Assembly (NCBI GenBank): GCA_002420235.1
Contig: DIHQ01000059.1
Span: 1-8,339, forward strand
Direction: 5' to 3'
Source of the DNA: Flavobacteriales bacterium UBA5692
Lineage (GTDB): Bacteria > Bacteroidota > Bacteroidia > Flavobacteriales_D > Sanyastnellaceae
DNA: 8,339 nucleotides
Shown: in pieces, positions 1 to 7,702 of the stretch
Numbering within the stretch: position 1 is the first letter of the stretch
How the letters are laid out: each line of letters opens with the position of its first letter
Made by a program: the position numbers and the translations under genes
Notes under the pieces: generated by a model
The model's database searches: none
The model's input: the letters and a program-made list of their open reading frames with translations, nothing else
What the model was told of the DNA's origin: nothing

Positions 1-3000
1 TTAACATCCACGCCGAATACTGCTGGAATTGGTGTTTCAATTGTCACTAACTCGCAGGCTATTGCAGGAGGCGATTCGCAGTTATCAGTCAACGTTACAC
101 AGTATGTCCCAGTCGCCATTGGGTAGTCAATCCAATACAGCTCATTCGCTCCCGTAGCTGAATTTTCCCATGTCCAATTGAACGTGTATCCGGCACCACT
201 TCCACCAGTAAAGTCCATAGCCTCTAATTCGGCAAAGGCTCCACCGCAAATCAATTCGGGCGCTTCCAGGCTTACGCCAAGCGAATCGTAAACTTGGACC
301 GTTACGACTTGAGCCTCTGATATACAGCCATTTTCATCGGTTGCGAAAACTTCGTAATCCGTGTTCTCAACTGGATTTACCATCTGTGTGGTACCGGTAC
401 CTAATCCATTATCCCAAGAATAAGTCCAATTCCCATTCTCATCCATATCTGAACTGACCTCCAAAACCGCGTACCCGTTGATGCATATGGTTGGATCGGG
501 GGTAATGTCGAAGTTCATAGGTGCCGGGGGACTCAAAACGATGTCCATGTAGTAAATGCAACCACCCGTGTCACTCAATTCCAATTCGTAGCTTCCAGAC
601 TCAAGATTTTCAAAAACATCCATGCCACCATTGGATTCAATGGATTGCACAAGTGTCCCGCCCTCTGAAAGTGTCAAGGTCCAAGGACCAGCCGATGGAG
701 GTTCATTGACATCCACCACAACATAGCCATCAGTCAACAAACAGGAAGGTTCCTCAAATTCAACGCTGTACTCAAAGCCAGGAATCACCAACACTACGTC
801 TTCTGTGCCGCAGTATGGCATTCCAACGGGCTCTACGAGTAGCGTATACTCAATAGGTTGGCCGTCAAAAGCAGTCACGGTTGGATTTGGACTGAAAGGG
901 TCATCCAAATAAGTGGGTGGATCCCATGTCCAGTTGTATCCACACTCGACTTGGCCGCCGCACGAAACGCAGTAATCCATTTCCGAAACTGTTCCATCTG
1001 AACAAGATCCCCAGCCATCCGAGGTGATCACAATTGTAATGCAACCATCTGCGTTGGTCGCTGTAAAGGTTTGACCTGTAAGGTCACCATCGATACTGGC
1101 TATTAAAGGTGCGGTATCCGAGTCCCCATCGTAAATGGTAACCGCGTCCCAGAATGCTTGAACTTCACCACTACTGAAATCGACTGTCATCATCGTACCG
1201 TCCCCAGGGTTGTCTGGACAGTAAGTGAACACAGAATACTCGTTGGGGCCATAGCAGTAATTGACATTCCCTTCTGAGGCAGAGCAGGCAGATTCCTCGC
1301 CACCGACGAAATCACCCTCGAGTTGGACAGGGTCTTGGCAAAAAATTTGATCCATTCCAGCGGTCACAGTGTTATCCAAGCCGGGGATGACCTCGACAAC
1401 AACTGTGGTGTCCCAGGTGCAACTGAAATTATTGGTTACCGTATAAACGAATTCATATTCGCCGGGAGTATCAAACGTCAAGTCCACGTAATCAGCAGCA
1501 TCATCAATGAATTCAACTCCATAGGTTGACGAATTGACCTGCCAGAAGCTTGAATCCATATTTGCACCAATGGTTGGCGTGAACGTGGTCACTCCAGGAA
1601 CAATTGCTGGATTAAAATCAATGCCCCATTCGAAAAGAAATCCGTTGTCTGCACCCCATTGATCGATTACTTGAAACGTCCAAATGCCATTTAGGGGGCA
1701 ACCAACAAAATCGCATATGTCACCACATAGTCCGTATTCACCGGCTGGGATGGTATTTCCGGTGACGTCGGGGTTATCCGCATCGTCTAAAAGATAATCT
1801 CCATCCTCTGTAAAGGTATACCAGTAACCCACGCCAGGGTTTGGAGTTGTACCGTCAAAATCATCAGGCTCTCCAAGATAGTAGCCGTTTAAATCATTTC
1901 CGTCACTGCAATCGTCTGCTCCAGAATTGTTGTTCTCCATAATCAACACCTGGGTCCCATCCGGGCACTCGACTTGGATTGTCAAATCCCCAACAAAAGA
2001 GTGCTCCATCAAGGCGTTGATTCCAAGCAAATCATCGCATTCATCCAAGGTCTGGCCGTCATCAAAAAAATCGATATAAAGCTCCGATTCGAACCAGGCA
2101 CCTGTGGCATCAGGCATCGGCAATTCTTCAGAAACAGCCAATGGAGGCAACGCTGTCCAAGTGATGCTTTGGACAGGATTTCCATCCAAGAATCCCGGAG
2201 ACTCGGTACACAAAGGCGAACTGAAATCTGCATTGAACATGGGTATCGTACTCACGAGGACTTGGTAAACCTCCAAGTTGACGCTTGTGCAGTTATTCTC
2301 ATCCGAAACCACTAAGGATACTAAGTATTCACCGGGCTCATCAAACGAGTGTGAGGTTAGAGGATTTGTAGTGGAGTCAATTGACCCATCACCCCAGTTC
2401 CATATCCAATATTCCAAGTCCACTCCGTCACCCGTGGAGCTGCTTCCGTCAAATGAAACCTCCTGGTACGGACACACCCCCACACTCGGCTGACCCGGTT
2501 CAAAAGGTTCAGGGTTGGTCATATCATAGCCCGATTCAGGATATGTACAGGGCGTGACGCAAGCAATCTCACCCACCCAGCCCGCAGCACCGGCAGTGGC
2601 GCCGTTGTTAGAATTGAATACGAAAGTCAAGCAACCAGAAGGATTAAATGTGGAGGCAGTAAAACTCACACCCTGCAGGGAGTTATTGGTTCCCGCTCCA
2701 ACCATTTCAGCACCCGTATCCTCACCATCAAAAACGTACAAAACGTCATTGTTATTTGGGTTGGCATTGGTCTGCAAATCAAATGCTAGGAACACAACTT
2801 GAATGGCATCACCTTCGGTTTCTGGACAAATCGTGATGGTGTAATCTTGATCTGTGTAAGGACCACCATCAACCGCTCCAAGTATTCCGTCATCGAAGAA
2901 AAACCCATCACAAATCACAACTTCCCCACCCACACTAATTTGGATGTCCTCCTGCCCTCTAAGGTTGATTGTAAATGCGAAAAAAAGCAAGGCAAGGGCG

Positions 3001-3032
3001 AGGATCCTAAAAGCCAAATTTTGAACCGCCAT
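1..3032 (-). CDS. Large secreted CUB/PKD/P-domain surface protein (3' end outside window)
   Basis: The frame is open without a stop from the ATG at 3032 to the window edge, about 1010 codons, and the C-terminus is missing. An N-terminal signal peptide (about residues 1-27, hydrophobic core ILALALLFFAF, then LRGQ) predicts export. Domains in order: CUB-like (36-158, with CDGFFFDDG, TICP and a GWVGEIAC end); PKD (185-259, WNWGDGS, ending GEYLVSLVVSD); proprotein-convertase-type P domain (312-475, MEHSFVGDLTIQVECPDGT and NGIWTFQVIDQWGADNG); PKD-like (484-547); second CUB-like (583-677, TIYDGDSD); then SprB/Ig-like modules (about 690-1010, for example ENLESGSYELELSDTGGC). No catalytic domain is visible, so an adhesin, matrix or gliding-type surface protein is likeliest. 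Related proteins usually end in a T9SS sorting domain, but that part is not in view. An in-frame ATG at 3065 would add 11 residues; 3032 gives the more compact signal peptide. Domain calls are by eye. Confidence 0.9.
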   Translation of the reverse strand, partial: MAVQNLAFRILALALLFFAFTINLRGQEDIQISVGGEVVICDGFFFDDGILGAVDGGPYTDQDYTITICPETEGDAIQVVFLAFDLQTNANPNNNDVLYVFDGEDTGAEMVGAGTNNSLQGVSFTASTFNPSGCLTFVFNSNNGATAGAAGWVGEIACVTPCTYPESGYDMTNPEPFEPGQPSVGVCPYQEVSFDGSSSTGDGVDLEYWIWNWGDGSIDSTTNPLTSHSFDEPGEYLVSLVVSDENNCTSVNLEVYQVLVSTIPMFNADFSSPLCTESPGFLDGNPVQSITWTALPPLAVSEELPMPDATGAWFESELYIDFFDDGQTLDECDDLLGINALMEHSFVGDLTIQVECPDGTQVLIMENNNSGADDCSDGNDLNGYYLGEPDDFDGTTPNPGVGYWYTFTEDGDYLLDDADNPDVTGNTIPAGEYGLCGDICDFVGCPLNGIWTFQVIDQWGADNGFLFEWGIDFNPAIVPGVTTFTPTIGANMDSSFWQVNSSTYGVEFIDDAADYVDLTFDTPGEYEFVYTVTNNFSCTWDTTVVVEVIPGLDNTVTAGMDQIFCQDPVQLEGDFVGGEESACSASEGNVNYCYGPNEYSVFTYCPDNPGDGTMMTVDFSSGEVQAFWDAVTIYDGDSDTAPLIASIDGDLTGQTFTATNADGCITIVITSDGWGSCSDGTVSEMDYCVSCGGQVECGYNWTWDPPTYLDDPFSPNPTVTAFDGQPIEYTLLVEPVGMPYCGTEDVVLVIPGFEYSVEFEEPSCLLTDGYVVVDVNEPPSAGPWTLTLSEGGTLVQSIESNGGMDVFENLESGSYELELSDTGGCIYYMDIVLSPPAPMNFDITPDPTICINGYAVLEVSSDMDENGNWTYSWDNGLGTGTTQMVNPVENTDYEVFATDENGCISEAQVVTVQVYDSLGVSLEAPELICGGAFAELEAMDFTGGSGAGYTFNWTWENSATGANELYWIDYPMATGTYCVTLTDNCESPPAIACELVTIETPIPAVFGVDV

Positions 3033-3088
3033 TGAACGCTGAAGGAAGTAAAAAGAAAATGCCATAAAAAGGATATCAGAGGTGTAAA

Positions 3089-3122
3089 TTAAGAACACAA
3101 TTCCCGTGCAATGGTTGCTTTG
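3089..3122 (-). promoter_or_regulatory. Candidate ECF-type promoter of the large secreted gene
   Basis: On the minus strand GCAACC (3118-3113) is followed after exactly 16 nt by GTTCTTA (3096-3090). The same arrangement stands upstream of the sigma factor gene at 5122-5153, where the first element is preceded by CAAG instead of CAAA. The form, a GCAAC-like -35 and a GT-containing -10 separated by 16-17 nt, fits ECF sigma promoters in general. It lies about 24 nt before the upstream ATG (3065) and 57 nt before the ATG at 3032. The match rests on only two sites and GCAACC also occurs by chance elsewhere in the window, so the call is tentative. Confidence 0.4.
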
Positions 3123-3178
3123 CTAAAATACTCAAATAGATCTGAGGGCAATCCAACAAGACCTTAAATTGCTGGGAA

Positions 3179-4543
3179 TTATTCACCATCGATAAGTACC
3201 TCATCGACAAAAAGGTGCTTCTCGCCTGTCACCGCCTCTGTAACAAGCTTCCAAGTATACTTTGAACCAGGTTGCACAGTTCCACCGCTGTCAATTTCAC
3301 CTTTCCATGGTCTACGGATTGTTGTAGATGAAAAAATCTGCTTCATACCATCCCAAATAGAAAGCTCCCATTTGCCATTGAAATCCGTCAGAATAAGCGG
3401 TAGAAACTCATCATAACGACCATCTCCATCGGGGGAGAATAAAGCAGGCGCAACGGCCTCCCTTCGCGATCCCAGTCGGATGTCTTTCACAGCAATGTCT
3501 TGGCAACCAAATTTATTACTTGCCACAAGGTTCACGTGATAATCCCCCGGAATCGCAAGTTTTGTCTCGGCTCCCGTCAATCCTTCCTGTTCAATCAACC
3601 ATGTACTGCTACTGGCATTCTCTGTATCGTCAATGAGTCGGACATGAGCTTGATTAGCTGTTGCATCCAAATACTCCCAATCCATTAAGGCCTCTGGCTT
3701 TGGACGGACAACAATCATATTCTCAACCGTCCGTGTGCGTATCATACCGTCACCGTGTGCACGAACTGAAACTGTAATATCGTACGAGCCCGCATCATCA
3801 TATAGGTGTTTTGGCGCCAATTCTTGTGAGAATCCTCCGTCGCCGAAATTCCACAGAACCGAGCCTTCTTGATCTAAGCCTTTCAACGCAAATGCAACCT
3901 CGGTACCTGCGCATGCTTCCTGCACACTTGCCGTGAGCGCATTTAACGCCTCTTCTAACTTCGCTTCAGAGCTCGGATTTGATCCGGCATCTGTTCTTTC
4001 GTCAATCTCCTCAACTCCTCCATGGCCATCGTTTTTATTCCTTTCATTATTCGAAGAGCCGGCATGTCGGGTTTCGTATTCCACTGTTCGGTTCGAAACA
4101 CTGCCTACCGCATTAGCAGAAGACTTCATCGATAAACTCGGAAGATTAATGATGACGGTATTTGATGTCCGTGCTCCTTCCGAAAGATGCATATTACTTG
4201 AATCTCCGCTAGGCGAAAATAGCGATGGAGCGCTTGTTGAAGAGCCACCTTTCGGAACCTTTACAGCTTGCTCCTCCATTCCAGCAAGTGCACCACCATT
4301 TGAAGCAATGTCTTTATCCGTTAATGTTGGGGAGAACACCCATAAGGCCATACCCGCGGCAATGGCTGCAGCACTTACGGCAATTCGCTGAGCATTACGC
4401 ACACGGCGCGCCATATCATACGATGATACCGAATCTATCTTATCCAAATCCCGTTCCATGTGCTTCCAGTCCCCGGACACTTCCGGTTCAAAACCTTGAA
4501 AGCTCTTTCTCAACTCATCTACCCAATTCAATTTTTCGCTCAT
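3179..4543 (-). CDS. Membrane-anchored PKD/CHU_C protein, putative anti-sigma factor
   Basis: This 454-residue protein has a short charged cytoplasmic head (1-51), one transmembrane helix (about 52-70, VSAAAIAAGMALWVF), a Ser/Asn/Gly-rich linker (71-200), a PKD domain (203-279, WNFGDG at 231-236 and AGSYDITVSV), a second PKD/Ig-like module (284-357) and a C-terminal CHU_C/FlgD-like module (363-451; FSPDGDGRYDEF, LSIWDGMKQIF, PGSKYTWKL). There is no N-terminal signal peptide; the internal helix should place residues 71-454 in the periplasm. The head carries the pattern FQGFEPEVSGDW..M...L, similar to heads of Bacteroidota membrane proteins encoded next to ECF sigma genes. The ATG overlaps the sigma gene stop by 4 nt (ATGA), implying translational coupling. 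I infer an anti-sigma or sigma-regulator role from this context. No FecR or zinc-binding anti-sigma motif is visible, so the mechanism is unknown. Confidence 0.85.
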   Translation of the reverse strand: MSEKLNWVDELRKSFQGFEPEVSGDWKHMERDLDKIDSVSSYDMARRVRNAQRIAVSAAAIAAGMALWVFSPTLTDKDIASNGGALAGMEEQAVKVPKGGSSTSAPSLFSPSGDSSNMHLSEGARTSNTVIINLPSLSMKSSANAVGSVSNRTVEYETRHAGSSNNERNKNDGHGGVEEIDERTDAGSNPSSEAKLEEALNALTASVQEACAGTEVAFALKGLDQEGSVLWNFGDGGFSQELAPKHLYDDAGSYDITVSVRAHGDGMIRTRTVENMIVVRPKPEALMDWEYLDATANQAHVRLIDDTENASSSTWLIEQEGLTGAETKLAIPGDYHVNLVASNKFGCQDIAVKDIRLGSRREAVAPALFSPDGDGRYDEFLPLILTDFNGKWELSIWDGMKQIFSSTTIRRPWKGEIDSGGTVQPGSKYTWKLVTEAVTGEKHLFVDEVLIDGE

Positions 4544-5106
4544 TTTGCAATTTTCAATTTGTTCGAGCCCAACAAAATAGTTCTCATATTTCGCTTGGCT
4601 TTGGCAAGATTCGATTTCGAAGCCCCCACCGAAATCCCAAGCTTTTCTGAAATTTCTTGGTGACTGTAATTGTCAAAGACATAGAGATTGAAAACAGCTC
4701 GGTACGATGGTGATAAATGTCCCATCGCATCGAGAATTTCCTTGACAGTAAAATCCCGTCCACCAATTTCTTCCTCTTCTTCCACGCCGACTAACATCTC
4801 TAGATGCACATCTTCCGTGGCCTCCATTCGTTCCGCTTTGTGCTTCCGAATGCTATCGATAGCCGTATTGACCATAATCCTTCTCATCCAGCCTTCAAAA
4901 GAACCTTTCGAAGTGTACCCTTCGATGTTAGTGAACACCTTGAGGAACCCCTCCTGCACCATGTCTTGAACTCGGTCCTTATCACTAGTATATCTTAAGC
5001 ACAAGCCAAACATCAGCCGGTAATACCTTTCGAAGACCCACTGCTGCGATAGCCGGTTTCTATTTTTACACCCTTCGATGTGTCGACGTATTTCGTTTTC
5101 AGACAT
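4540..5106 (-). CDS. ECF-subfamily RNA polymerase sigma-70 factor
   Basis: The 188-residue product has the two-domain ECF layout. Sigma region 2 spans about 23-90, with YRLMFGLCLRYTSDKDRVQDMVQEGF contacting core polymerase (split here as YRLMFGLCLRYTSDKD and VQDMVQEGFLKVF) and FEGWMRRIMVNTAIDSIRK for -10 recognition. An acidic linker with five consecutive Glu (109-113) follows, then region 4 (125-178) with the helix-turn-helix YSHQEISEKLGISVGASKSN that would read the -35 element. Length is normal for the family. It would redirect RNA polymerase to a small set of promoters. It is the first gene of a unit with the membrane protein, overlapping by 4 nt, so that protein is the likely controller of its activity. 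The ATG at 5106 gives a normal N-terminus. It is not close enough to a named sigma factor for a gene symbol. Confidence 0.95.
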   Translation of the reverse strand: MSENEIRRHIEGCKNRNRLSQQWVFERYYRLMFGLCLRYTSDKDRVQDMVQEGFLKVFTNIEGYTSKGSFEGWMRRIMVNTAIDSIRKHKAERMEATEDVHLEMLVGVEEEEEIGGRDFTVKEILDAMGHLSPSYRAVFNLYVFDNYSHQEISEKLGISVGASKSNLAKAKRNMRTILLGSNKLKIAK

Positions 5107-5121
5107 GGCTTGCGCCGCTGA

Positions 5122-5153
5122 TAAGACGGAATCTTAATTGCAAGGTTGCCTTG
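5122..5153 (-). promoter_or_regulatory. Candidate autoregulated ECF-type promoter of the sigma factor operon
   Basis: On the minus strand GCAACC (5149-5144) is followed after 16 nt by GTCTTA (5127-5122), preceded by C to give CGTC, a common ECF -10 core. The same pair, with the same spacing, stands upstream of the large secreted gene. The end of the -10-like box is 15 nt before the ATG at 5106, so any leader would be short. Autoregulation by ECF factors is common in the family; here it is inferred from the shared element only. Confidence 0.4.
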
Positions 5154-5212
5154 TGCGTGACCTGTAGATTTACAAGGTACGTTAAAATCCAAGAGACGTA
5201 TTCACACAGGTA

Positions 5213-5241
5213 TTCGGCTTTGGCAGGAAGAATTACCTTTG
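5213..5241 (+). promoter_or_regulatory. Bacteroidota-type promoter candidate for mnmA
   Basis: TACCTTTG (5234-5241) is a perfect match to the TAnnTTTG -7 box used by the primary sigma factor in Bacteroidota. A degenerate -33 box (TTC at 5213-5215 in place of TTG) lies 18 nt upstream. The -7 box ends only 4 nt before the ATG, so transcription would begin at or next to the start codon. A weaker alternative is TTG (5146-5148), 16 nt, TAGATTTA (5165-5172), which would give a leader of roughly 70 nt. Confidence 0.4.
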
Positions 5242-5245
5242 ACAA

Positions 5246-6409
5246 ATGCGTATTGTGGTAGGCCTTTCCGGTGGTGTTGATTCAAGCGTAGCTGCATGGC
5301 TATTGCAGCAAGAAGGACATGAGGTTATAGGTATTTTCATGCGCAATTGGCACGATGAATCGGTGGTGATTGACAACGCTTGCCCCTGGATTGACGATGC
5401 GAATGATGCCATGCTCGTGGCATCGCACCTCGGCATCCCTTTTCAAGTACTGGATTTATCCGCTCAGTACAAAGAGCGTATCGTGGACTACATGTTTGAT
5501 GAATACGCCGCAGGCCGGACGCCGAACCCTGACGTGCTTTGTAATCGCGAAGTCAAGTTTGATTTGTTCCTAAATTCTGCTTTGGAACTTGGTGCCGATG
5601 GTATCGCTACCGGCCATTATTGCCGAAAAGACACGTCAGTGATTAATGGAAAAACGATTCATCGTTTGTTGGCGGGCGTGGATATAAACAAGGACCAGAG
5701 CTATTTTCTGTGTCAATTGACGCAATCGCAACTCGCCAAAGCGCATTTTCCCGTTGGTGAATTGACAAAGCCCGAAGTGAGAAGATTGGCCGAAAAAATT
5801 GGCCTTCCGACGGCCCAAAAGAAGGATAGCCAAGGGCTTTGCTTCATCGGAAAGGTGCGATTGCCGGAATTCCTTCAGCAGCAGTTGGATGCGAAAGCTG
5901 GGGAGATCATTGAAATCGACGCCGCACATGCGCGGAAGGCCATTGCCCGGGAAACAGACCCGTCCATTCCCACCCATTGGAACCGAGATGATGGCGTATG
6001 CATTGGCGAACATAGTGGAGCTCATTTCTTCACTGTTGGCCAACGTAGGGGAATCCAAGTAGGTGGAAAATCTGAGCCACTATTTGTTCTCGAAAAAGAC
6101 GTTAATCGTAACCTACTCTTCGTGGGACAGGGCGTTAACCACCCAGGCCTACTCCGGCACGCTCTTCGCATTAATTCAGATGAAGCGCATTGGATACGTC
6201 AAGACCAAGAACTGACTGTTGGAGAAAGTACGGATACGTTCCAGGTACGCATTCGGTACCGCCAGCCCTTGCAGAAGGCCAAAGTATCAAGATATAGTGG
6301 ACATTACGAAATCACTTTCGCTCAACCGCAATCTGGTGTGGCAGCTGGTCAATTTGCCGCATGGTACAGGGGTGAGGAATGCTTGGGCTCCGGCGTAATC
6401 GCATCTTAA
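5246..6409 (+). CDS. mnmA: tRNA-specific 2-thiouridylase MnmA
   Basis: MnmA activates U34 of Lys, Glu and Gln tRNAs with ATP in the cytoplasm and installs sulfur from a persulfide relay, giving the 2-thiouridine of the wobble base. The PP-loop SGGVDSS is at residues 8-14. The two cysteines of the catalytic pair are Cys99 (PNPDVLCNREVKFD) and Cys199 (DSQGLCFIGK). Other family signatures are ATGHYC (121-126), DQSYFL (150-155) and FFTVGQRRG (261-269), followed by the C-terminal beta-barrel ending near AAWYRGEECLGSG. The stretch of about 220-258 before the GQRRG motif is longer than in E. coli MnmA; I recall this as usual in Bacteroidota. The total of 387 residues fits. An in-frame TGA lies one codon before the ATG, so translation cannot start further upstream. 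It is monocistronic here and divergent from the sigma operon. Confidence 0.97.
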   Translation: MRIVVGLSGGVDSSVAAWLLQQEGHEVIGIFMRNWHDESVVIDNACPWIDDANDAMLVASHLGIPFQVLDLSAQYKERIVDYMFDEYAAGRTPNPDVLCNREVKFDLFLNSALELGADGIATGHYCRKDTSVINGKTIHRLLAGVDINKDQSYFLCQLTQSQLAKAHFPVGELTKPEVRRLAEKIGLPTAQKKDSQGLCFIGKVRLPEFLQQQLDAKAGEIIEIDAAHARKAIARETDPSIPTHWNRDDGVCIGEHSGAHFFTVGQRRGIQVGGKSEPLFVLEKDVNRNLLFVGQGVNHPGLLRHALRINSDEAHWIRQDQELTVGESTDTFQVRIRYRQPLQKAKVSRYSGHYEITFAQPQSGVAAGQFAAWYRGEECLGSGVIAS

Positions 6410-6702
6410 TGATTCATTACTTCCGGGTAACCTTTTGACATTATCTCGTCTTTTAGAAAAATACTCAGCACAAGGGCTACTAATCAGGCATTCAGTTCTC
6501 CGAACTTTGTATCAAAACACCACTAGCTTAGACCGATGATAATGATCAAATAGTGCCTGCCCAGCGCGCTAAAAATGTCGGGATGTCCGTATCACCTTCT
6601 TGTGATTTTACTCGAACAAGGCAGAATTTTTTGCAGTCTGGGGACAAAAAATACGGTTGCGCAATCGCCAAATTCACTTGGGTTCCAAAAGCTTTATTCG
6701 GA
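6410..6702. other. 293-bp convergent intergenic spacer, no gene recognised
   Basis: The spacer lies between the 3' ends of mnmA and the glycosyltransferase gene. It is AT-rich and I see no tRNA, no convincing coding frame and no repeat. Two small hairpins might help end mnmA transcription: AGTTC-TCC-GAACT followed by TTTG (6494-6509) and ATCAC-CTTCTT-GTGAT followed by TTTA (6591-6610). Both stems have only 5 bp, so neither is called a terminator. Short T-runs occur near 6628 and A-runs near 6646. It may be remnant or simply non-coding DNA. Confidence 0.5.
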
Positions 6703-7653
6703 TCAATTGATGTTGTCCGATACCTGGTAATTATGACGTTTTGTGTCGTTACGTGTGGTCATTTCAGCTAAGAATCCGGCCAAAAAAAACTGGAGACCGA
6801 AAACCATGCCCGTCAACGAGACATAAAAAGCCGATATCTCAGTAATATTTTTAGAGGGATTGCCTTCCAAAATTGAAATCAACTTCCCCACCGCAATCCA
6901 TGAAAATCCGGAGAAACTCGATAAAAACATCAACACCCCAAGTAAGCCAAAGAAATGCATTGGTTTACGGGAAAACCGCGACATGAACCCAATCGTCATA
7001 AGATCTAAAAAACCATTGATGAAGCGTTCGATGCCAAACTTTGACGAGCCGTACTTACGAGCCTGATGCTGAACCACTTGTTCGCCTATACGATCGAAAC
7101 CCGCAGCCTTCGCTAGAATGGGAATATAGCGGTGCATCTCACCTTGAACTTCAATGGCTTTGACCACTTCGAATCGGTAGGCCTTGAGCCCGCAGTTAAA
7201 ATCATGCAATTCGATGCCACTAACCCATCGGGTTACTGCGTTATATAGACGAGTTGGAATGGTTTTACTCAGTGGATCGTGGCGTTTTTTCTTCCAGCCG
7301 CTCACCAAATCAAATCCGTCCTCGATAATCTTTCGCTCGAGCTCTGGTATTTCTTCTGGAGAATCCTGCAAGTCAGCATCCATGGTGATGACCACCTTTC
7401 CTTTTGCCGCTCTAAAACCCAATTGCAGCCCAGCACTCTTGCCGTAATTCCGGGCCAAGCGAATCCCGACAACGCGAGAGGTATCATCCGCCGCCAATTG
7501 CTTGATAATGTCCCATGAAGCGTCACGGCTTCCATCGTCCACAAAAATAACCTCGAAAGAACGATCACCTAACACGCGGTCTATCCAAGCCTTTAACTCA
7601 GGAAGGCTTTCCTCCTCGTTGAATAGCGGTATAACAATGGAAAGGTCTTTCAT
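6703..7653 (-). CDS. GT2 family glycosyltransferase, polyprenyl-phosphate sugar transferase type
   Basis: The 316-residue protein has a cytoplasmic GT-A domain followed by two membrane helices, the plan of the DPM1/GtrB/ArnC group, which moves a sugar from a nucleotide donor to undecaprenyl phosphate. Visible motifs are IVIPLFNEEESLPEL (6-20), VDDGSRD (38-44), the metal-binding DADLQDSPEEIP (92-103), HDFNCGLKAY (150-159) and ARKYGSSKFG (198-207). Helices lie at about 232-258 and 274-298. The sugar cannot be read from sequence. The likely role is building a lipid-linked sugar for modification of envelope glycans or lipids. It follows the DUF4199 gene after 49 nt on the same strand, so the two probably share a transcript. 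I recall this pairing from other Bacteroidota genomes, which adds some support but no function. Confidence 0.93.
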   Translation of the reverse strand: MKDLSIVIPLFNEEESLPELKAWIDRVLGDRSFEVIFVDDGSRDASWDIIKQLAADDTSRVVGIRLARNYGKSAGLQLGFRAAKGKVVITMDADLQDSPEEIPELERKIIEDGFDLVSGWKKKRHDPLSKTIPTRLYNAVTRWVSGIELHDFNCGLKAYRFEVVKAIEVQGEMHRYIPILAKAAGFDRIGEQVVQHQARKYGSSKFGIERFINGFLDLMTIGFMSRFSRKPMHFFGLLGVLMFLSSFSGFSWIAVGKLISILEGNPSKNITEISAFYVSLTGMVFGLQFFLAGFLAEMTTRNDTKRHNYQVSDNIN

Positions 7654-7702
7654 TGAGAAATAAATCTTGAATCTTCCTTACGTGAACAAATGGTTTTCAG
7701 TT

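Noticed and set aside
521..3035. Several 62-113-codon plus-strand frames opposite the large secreted gene
   Set aside because: The minus-strand frame is continuous for over 1000 codons with CUB, PKD and P-domain signatures; the plus-strand frames are low-complexity shadows.
3130..3146. CTCA...TGAG hairpin with following T-rich stretch on the minus strand as a terminator of the sigma operon
   Set aside because: The stem has only 4 bp. I cannot tell whether transcription stops here or reads into the large gene.
3933..4391. 152-codon open frame on the plus strand
   Set aside because: It lies wholly antisense to the PKD/CHU_C membrane protein, shows no recognisable domain, and the minus-strand frame has clear motifs and is coupled to the sigma gene.
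6494..6509. AGTTC-TCC-GAACT hairpin followed by TTTG as a terminator for mnmA
   Set aside because: The stem has 5 bp and the T-run is short, about 85 nt after the stop codon. Such small hairpins are expected by chance.
6702..6711. Perfect palindrome ATCAATTGAT at the glycosyltransferase stop codon
   Set aside because: It is a single 10-bp AT-rich palindrome overlapping a coding end, with no second copy seen. It is not enough for an operator or attachment site.
6553..6771. 72-codon plus-strand frame after mnmA
   Set aside because: It has no known motif or promoter, and its end runs antisense into the 3' end of the glycosyltransferase gene. Coding function is not supported.
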